Positions 57,381 to 64,000 of a stretch of 64,000 nucleotides of DNA are shown here, piece by piece. The DNA comes from Edolisoma coerulescens. Taxonomy: Eukaryota; Chordata; Aves; Passeriformes; Campephagidae. Both the position numbers and the translations under genes were made by a program. Positions within the stretch are counted from its first letter, which is position 1, and the number at the start of each line of letters is the position of its first letter. Under the pieces are notes generated by a model. The model made no database searches. It had not been told where the DNA came from and worked only from the letters and a program-made list of their open reading frames with translations. The stretch covers positions 623,121 through 687,120 of the forward strand of contig VWZW01004379.1 of NCBI GenBank assembly GCA_013397115.1, written 5' to 3'.

Positions 57381-58244
57381 GTTTGGTGGTGTCCCTGGCA
57401 CTCCCTAATGCCACAAACACAGATTTCTTGAAATTATTAAAAACTCCAGAAGAAAAGACAAAAATCCACATCAATGCCAGGGAATAAAAGGGGAAAATCG
57501 GTGTAAATTGGTAAAGTGTGAGATACACATGTACAGAAATACTTTATATAAAACATGATAATAAGGCTCCCATTTCAATTAATTTTATCCCTGCAACAAC
57601 ATGGAATTCTCTGAATGAATGAAAATAATGGAATTGGTGGTCAGGTAAAGAAAAAACATTCAGGGATTTCCAAAATTTGTACTTGGTTCTCCTGTAGATC
57701 CATCCTGGATCCAGATACAGAATGAAGTACTCTTTAAAACATGGATCAGGATGATTTTATTATTTAATATACAGCTGGTTTTAGGATTTAGTAGAGAATA
57801 AATAAATGTTTGCACATCAGTTTCACAAGCTGCTTATTTGTCTAGAAACACAAGAAACCCCAAAACTTTCAGTAACTGTTTCTCATACATGTCCTTAAAA
57901 GGACTTTTTCCTAAATCTCATAAATATTCCACATCACCTGGGAAATCCCTTCTGCTGGCACACACCCAGCTATTAAACCACTTGTGTTCTACAATGCTGT
58001 GAGAGGGAGTGGATGCTCCATGGATTTCCAAGAAATATCTATTTTTAAGACATAACTGACACCCTATTCCACATATTTCTGCACATAATCCTAGGGCCAG
58101 ATGATAGGAATTATCCACAAGAATATTTAGGGATTCCCAACACTCTTTGCCACTATAACACTGTCAACATTTGAGATTTTGATCCACTTTTAAGATGAGA
58201 AAAATATCATGGGACGTGCAGGGAAAAGTTGGATTAAGTTTTCC

Positions 58245-58325
58245 AGTGAAAATGGTGGCAATGCTGGGTTAAGGGTTGGGCTTGATGATTTTGGAGGATT
58301 TTTTCAAGCTTAATGATTCCGTGAT
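58245..58325 (+). mobile_element. Degraded CR1 3' terminus
   Basis: GGGTTGGGCTTGATGATTTT and AAGCTTAATGATTCCGTGA are recognisable. Confidence 0.65.
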
Positions 58326-58402
58326 ATAAATTCATGACACAATCCCATGATATAATTCTGGAAAAAGAATCAGTTTGTATTTTCGTACCAAAAAACAACC
58401 AG

Positions 58403-58422
58403 AAAAGAAAGAAAGAAAGAAG
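58403..58422. repeat. GAAA microsatellite
   Basis: Four to five GAAA units lie in the RSRC1 intron, just left of a candidate conserved block. Confidence 0.8.
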
Positions 58423-58439
58423 CTAAACATCAGACTTGC

Positions 58440-58900
58440 AGCTTCCCCAAACTGTTATTACAGGTCTCCGCAGTCCATTAAAGGCAGTAATTGAATCAGT
58501 TTGCATTTTCTCAGTAAAATCTCATTCAGAGAAATTTTATTGCCAGCCGTCTAAATAGTAAATACTTATTATCCTCTCCAAATGAGGTTTTGCTTGCCAA
58601 GGGCAAAGCCATGGCTGTGATGGTGGTGCTCTGTCAGAGCCAGCAGAAGTTAAAAAGGTTATAAAGACACCATTAATGTCACGGGAGTGCCTCGTCAGGC
58701 CTCGGGAGTGCTCCGTAATTGAGGCCCTTATTCCGAGGCTCAGGCCCCGCTAATAGGACGCTTTAGGGTTTCTTTGGTGGCAGCCCCACATAATCACCTG
58801 CACCAGCTGAATATGGACATTTATCTGCTGGGGAGCACGGCCTGGTTTATCAGGAGGCTGAGCCTTGGAATAAAATGTCAATAATCGCCAGCTGAAAGGC
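58440..58900. promoter_or_regulatory. Strong candidate conserved non-coding element
   Basis: About 460 bases of unique sequence contain CCATTAAAGGCAGTAATTG, CACCATTAATGTCACGG, CCGTAATTGAGGCCC and CCGCTAATAGGACGC, repeated combinations of TAAT cores with CpG. There is no open frame of note. Confidence 0.4.
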
Positions 58901-59109
58901 CCAGAGGAGGCGCAGCCGGGCAGGGCCAGCGCCAACGGTGACCAACGGGGACAGCCACGCTGGCAACGGGCACGGGGGAGGGAGGGCTTCACCACAGGAG
59001 TGCTGGGAACAAGGGTGGAAAGTAACCTTGGAAAAGTCAGTCCGTGCTGCAGAGAATCCTGGGAATGGCACAGGCCAAACGGTAATATGGATTAAAAACA
59101 ATGTATTTC

Positions 59110-59265
59110 TAACCAGACTGGCACAGGCTGCCCAGAGAAGCTGTGGCTGCCCCAGCCCTGGAAGAGACCAAGGAGCAACGTGGTCCATGGAAGGTGTCCC
59201 TGCCCATGGCAGGGGGTGGAATGAAACGGGCTTGAAGGTCCCTTCCAACCCAAGCCAGCCTGGAA
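59110..59265 (+). mobile_element. CR1 3'-end fragment
   Basis: This sense copy runs from CAGACTGGCACAGGCTGCCC to CCTTCCAACCCAAGCC. Confidence 0.83.
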
Positions 59266-59399
59266 TTCCACATACTCTTCCACAACTTCTTTCCTTTCCC
59301 CCTTAGCTTTACCCACACTTCAAACCAGAAAATCCTGAAACAAACCCAGTGCTATGCAAGTTAGGAATGTCCAGGAGGCAAACCCCAGAGCTGCAGTGA

Positions 59400-59515
59400 G
59401 AATCCCAGAATGGTTGGGTTGGAAGGGACCTTAAAGCCCATCCAGTGCCACCCCCTTCCAGGGGCAGGGACACCTTCCACTATCCCAGGGTGCTCCCAGC
59501 CCCGTCCAATGGAAT
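59400..59515 (-). mobile_element. CR1 3'-end fragment
   Basis: This antisense copy lies 135 bases from the sense copy at 59110-59265; together they form an inverted pair. Confidence 0.85.
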
Positions 59516-60419
59516 CACAATTTCCTCTTCCTAAAAGAGGCTCATCACTATACAATCATTCACATTTCTCAGAGAAAACTCTCCAAGGGCTTAAAATCAG
59601 CAGCATAAAATGCTCAAAACCTTTAAGAAACTCCTGTGATTAAATAGTTTTAGTGGGTATTCTAAGAACATAAGGGGATACACGATGGCTTAAACAAAGC
59701 GGCTCAGAAATCTTCAATAATAAATCACACTGCAGCCACAGAGAAGAGAAATAGAACCAGAATTAAAGGGAGGATCTGCTACAAAGGCACCTAATTTGAT
59801 TTTTCACATAAGCTGTGTTTTGAAACACTTCTTTTTTCCTTGCTGGGGTGATCAATACGAGTTCCATGGCAAAGGACAGGAGGTTTCATTACTGTTCCTT
59901 TTACTAACGATGCCATTCTGCCCTTTCTGATGGATCACGGAGCAATTCTTTAATGGGCTGGTGGCAACAGGGCTCAAATCATCCGATGCATATTTAATTC
60001 AGTGTGAACTTGCCTTGCCTCACATTTGGAGGAGTGTTTAAACTTACTATTACAGAAGTTTAACAGCTGCTTTTCAAGAGCAGTTATTTCAGCAGAGAAC
60101 ACTGTATAAAATCCTTTCCAAGCCACTAAAGTTGCCAAACACCCCCGGGAAAATTCTTTTAAAAATACAGATATTAAATATTCATAAATAAAGGTGTGTA
60201 AACAACAAAAAGAAAATTTTCTTATCAGTCTCTTAGGCACGAGGAGAAATGTTTCACTTAAAAAAATACAGTGGGGATCTTGTTTCTACCAACCTCTATG
60301 ACCCCCCACATTTGCAAAAGCCTAAGTATGAGAACTCCCCTTAAACCACCCAAAAATCCCTGTGAATGACAGGCAGCAGCCCCATAAAAAGCCCACCACA
60401 ACTGAAAAAAGTCCTTGCA

Positions 60420-61000
60420 AAGCACCCTCTGCTCCACGCTGAGATTTATTCGGCCGACACCTCATAATCATCTCTAAATCTAATGGGACACGAATGCATT
60501 TCATCACAGATGAAAATCTTCAGTGACTGCTCAAATGAAAATCAAGGAATTATTACAATCCCGTGGTTTGGCTTGCAGCAGGCATTAATCAGAAATCATA
60601 ATAAATCCACACAGCACATTCAGCCAGCACATTAGTCAGGCAGTTTTGCATGATAACGACGTTGACTAATGGGCTCCGAGTTGGAAGGGTCAATCATAAA
60701 CTCATCAAATGCTTCATTTAATTTCTTAATTTGGACAAACACGATTTGTTTATGGGAAAGATATCAGGTGTTCTTGAATGAATAATGGCTGTGAAACCAA
60801 AGTCCATTAATCAGCGCTTGATTACAAATGACTCGGAGATTGTTTGTTCTAATTTCATTCATTTGGGGCAACAAAGAGAACACGAGTGAGCGAAAGCACT
60901 TGGCGAAAATGGCACACTTAGTTCTCCATGTTTAATAAAGTTGTGATAAATGGGCTTTCAATAACTAAAACAAGGGGGTTATTACCCATATTAAATACTA
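60420..61000. promoter_or_regulatory. Strong candidate conserved non-coding element
   Basis: About 580 bases of unique sequence are very rich in homeodomain/PBX-type words: GGCATTAATCAGAAATCATA, GTTGACTAATGGGCTCC, GGTCAATCATAAACTCATC, CCATTAATCAGCGCTTGATT and ACAAATGACTCGG. A CR1 copy begins 190 bases to its right. Confidence 0.45.
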
Positions 61001-61189
61001 TCCTTGAAAAAATTCATGTATAGGAGTTACAAGATGATGGTGCAAGCCCAGAACAAGGTGCTGCATGACTGCTGAACTCAGAGCCGTGTGCCAGCATCCC
61101 AGGTTTTCCTGAAAGGATGGATGGGAAAAGCACAAAACCAGCAGGGCTTTATTTCTACTTCCTGTGAAATATTTTAAGAAAATGATGAA

Positions 61190-61385
61190 ATTATTTGGGT
61201 TGGAAGGGACCTTAAAGCCCATCCAGTGCCACCCCGCCATGGGCAGGGACACCTTCCACTGTCCCAGGCTGCTCCAAGCCCCAGTGTCCAACCTGGCCTT
61301 GGGCACTGCCAGGGATCCAGGGGCAGCCACAGCTGCTCTGGGCACCCTGTGCCAGGGCCTCCCCACCCTCACAGGGAATTATAAT
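61190..61385 (-). mobile_element. CR1 3'-end fragment
   Basis: This antisense copy starts ATTATTTGGGTTGGAAGGGA and ends CCACCCTCACAGGGAATTAT. Confidence 0.87.
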
Positions 61386-63061
61386 TAATTTAATCTAATC
61401 TAATCACAGGTTCCTTTCAGCAAGATGATTCCAGCACACTTCCCACGCGGACATTAGAGGGGCCCCCAACACCAGAACACCAACGTGAGCCCACCAGCCA
61501 GAGCAGATGGGGCAATCAAAAGCCTTTTTCTGGGCATTCGGGCTATGAAATCCACCACTGGAATTTATATCCATGGATAAAAACATTCTCCACTTTCACT
61601 TGTAGAAAACCGAAACATCCAAAGATGTACAAGGGAAAAAAAGCTCCTGGACATCCATTCCTGGGAATGCTTGGATGACCAGAGCCCACAGAGGGCAGCT
61701 GGACAGAGAGGAGGCTGTGACAGATCATGTAAAACACGAGAAATAAATATTTCCCCACCAATATTAAGAAATAACATTTCCCAAAAGACCTGCAGAAAAC
61801 AAACGAATCCCACGACCACATATGGTTTCCACAGCCAAACCAGTGGATAATTAAATTACAGCAAAGTTGCTAAATATGAATTGATATAAAACTTAAGCTA
61901 ACTGAAAAATTGTCTTTGACTGTAGATCAATAGCAGGACTGAAAGATTCATCTGCACATAATTAGCACAGAGATTTGCATCAAAATCCTGCATCCCATAT
62001 GCTGCAATATTACTGAGAGCCATTAGGCACCATGTACGCCTGAGATACTTTTGGTGCCACAAAAAAAAGGCCTTGGATAAAAATCTAACAAAAAAAAATA
62101 GAAATTCTAAAAGCTTTAGAATGATTTCTGAAGGCAATAAATGTTCATTAACTAATAAAGTTACTCTAAATTCTACTTATAGGCTCTGGTTTATATTATG
62201 GCATCCCTACAATGGCTCATTGGCTTCTTATTCTAAAAAGAAATTGATATTCTACAGAAATGGTTCAAAGCAATTTTTTTTTTTACTCTCTTGTAAGAAC
62301 CTAAAAGAGGTCCCTGAAGTGAACAGCTTTTAGACACCAACAGAATGATATTATACATTGCAAAAGTGAATTATTTTGTTTCAAACACATTTTTTTCTTT
62401 ACCTACATTCAATTAAAATTCTGTATTTTTTTAGCAGTCATGGAAATTAATTTAAATTAATGATTTAATTAATTACTATTATCCAAGTATTTACTTTGCT
62501 CGCCAATGCCACAAACCAGCTGCACTTCAGAAATCACATATTTTGTAAAGACAACACCGTTAATATGTTAAAAAAGCAATTAATTTGAGTTATGACTCTT
62601 TTTTCTATAGTTGTCACCTTGTGGGCAGAAATTGTTATTTTTTTAGAACTCTAATGAGATTATGAAGCTTTGCCAAGAGATCAAGCAACGTCTGAAGAAA
62701 GGTGTCTCTGTCCAGCTGGGCTATGAAGCTCACTGGTGTGGAGCATTCAGGCGAGCTGAAATGCTTCCTGCATTTTCTGAAATTCAGTCTTAAAACACCT
62801 GAAATTCTCATAAAATACATAATATAAAAAGTAACTACTTCTTCTAATGCACCTCTTCTTGATTTTTAAACTAATTGTTTAATTCTTCTATCGCAGTTTT
62901 TTCAAGTGCTCTTTCTGCTGATGCTGTCACTGAAATGGGTTTTGACACCAAAATCTGCTGAGTAGGAATCAGCAGTTGACCTAAAAACTGGGTTCATTAA
63001 CTCCATAATTAGATGGATTTCCTAAATTAGCTGGTTTTCAAGAACAGGATAAACCTCCCCT

Positions 63062-63385
63062 ATGGAGCCAAGAGAAGGGAAGGCTCCAGGGAGAGCTCAG
63101 AGCCCCTTCCAGGGCCTAAAGGGGCTCCAGGAGAGCTGGAGAGGGACTGGGGATGAGAGATGGAGGGACAGGACCCAGGGAATGGCTTCCCAGTGCCAGA
63201 GGGCAGGGATAGAATTCCCAGAGCAGCTGTGGCTGCCCCTGGATCCCTGGCAGTGCCCAAGGCCAGGCTGGACATTGGGGCTTGGAGCAGCCTGGGACAG
63301 TGGAAGGTGTCCCTGCCCATGGCAGGGGTGGCACTGGATGGGCTTTAAGGTCCCTCCCAACCCAAACCATTCTGGGATTCTGGAA
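63062..63385 (+). mobile_element. CR1 3'-end copy with internal deletion
   Basis: It starts like the copy at 32872-33228 but lacks the segment GGGATATTGGGAAGGAATTG to the CCTGGGAGGGTGGGGAGG part (joined at GGGATAGAATTCCCAG). Confidence 0.88.
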
Positions 63386-64000
63386 TCTCAGATGGCCCTG
63401 GAGCAGGACATACAAAGATGATGTTTGAGCAATCACTGCCGAGGCTCTTCCCAAGTGTAATTCCAGTTTATTTTCCTTTGACATAGGGAACAGTAACAAA
63501 CTTGCCAGACTGGTGAAGACTCACTAGGGATGAAAAGTCCTCTCCTTAGCTGGGGCTTCAGGAAACGCTCCACAAAACACCCTCAAAACCCTTTCTAGCA
63601 CCTCCATCCATGTTTGTCAGAGAGAGAAAACATGATTCAAAGAAGTCACCTTTGCTCTCCAAATTTTATATAAATAGAAGTAAAATTCAATTGTCCAAAG
63701 TGCCAATTGCCACTATTCAAAACAACTATTTGAAATTGATAAAAATTAGAATTTTATATCAAATCAAACCTACACAGCAACTAAATTAATTTCTTTTTCA
63801 ATATTCAGAACTATTAAGCTTGCTGAAAGTTCAAATTTTTCCAATTTTTGGGGAAAGAATTATTTTAAAAGCCTGCTTTAAATTTCCACAGAACAAGTAA
63901 AATATTTTAAGTATTATTTCATCCTTTGTGTGTCTATAACAACACATGTTATCCACCCTTCTAAAATTCATTGCGTAATTAGAAATTCAAATTAAAGCCA

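Larger units (their letters stand above)
44572..64000. other. Presumed RSRC1 intron extending off the right edge
   Basis: No RS-rich exon or other coding exon was found on either strand in 19.4 kb. The region is AT-rich with CR1 fragments between blocks of unique, TAAT-rich sequence. If correct, this intron is longer than 19 kb. Confidence 0.6.

Noticed and set aside
44572..64000. Search for the upstream RS-rich RSRC1 exons
   Set aside because: No frame with RS, SR or KR runs and splice sites was found on the minus strand, so they are assumed to lie beyond the window.

Overview
The window reads as vertebrate nuclear DNA, almost certainly avian and plausibly a songbird. Evidence: multi-exon genes with GT-AG introns, compact introns, about thirty short 3'-end fragments of CR1 retrotransposons (the dominant avian LINE), a solo retroviral LTR, and CpG-rich promoters interrupted by assembly gaps. 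No bacterial, organellar or CRISPR features were seen. The long open frames in the window are mostly CR1 copies, simple repeats or runs of N.

Three genes lie head to tail on the minus strand. From right to left in transcription order they are RSRC1, MLF1 and GFM1. As I recall it, this is the same order and relative orientation as human 3q25. (1) GFM1 (19-5731): nine internal exons give 413 codons of mitochondrial elongation factor G1, from just before the P-loop to early domain II. The 3' half lies off the left edge, and exon 1 is probably inside the gap at 6263-7223. (2) MLF1 (CDS 9581-20698): eight confident coding exons give about 289 aa, plus a possible 27-nt cassette microexon. The 3'UTR probably ends near 7850. 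The promoter has a GC box, an E-box, an inverted CCAAT box and a textbook RFX X-box. (3) RSRC1 (30710-44571): the last four coding exons, about 139 codons including the stop. The upstream RS-rich exons were not found and should lie beyond the right edge, so 44572-64000 is read as a large RSRC1 intron.

Layout: 1-5731 GFM1 exons and introns, with a solo LTR at 549-973; 6026-7350 GFM1 5' region and gap; 7850-20698 MLF1, including a 24-bp perfect palindrome in the presumed 3'UTR and a C/T-rich stretch in intron 1; 20699-29870 MLF1 promoter and intergenic DNA; 29870-44571 RSRC1 3' part, with a 13-bp minisatellite organised into exact 130-bp higher-order repeats at 35292-36067; 44572-64000 RSRC1 intron, rich in unique TAAT-rich blocks that look like conserved non-coding elements, with a tandemly duplicated block of about 205 bp at 49829-50235.

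The genes are not an operon or pathway: GFM1 acts in mitochondrial translation, MLF1 is a 14-3-3-binding adaptor and RSRC1 is a splicing-related protein. The most notable non-coding signals are the RFX site upstream of MLF1, the 130-bp higher-order repeat, a 20-bp tandem repeat that overlaps an RSRC1 5' splice site, and the dense candidate enhancers in the RSRC1 intron, which in vertebrates lies next to the developmental gene SHOX2.
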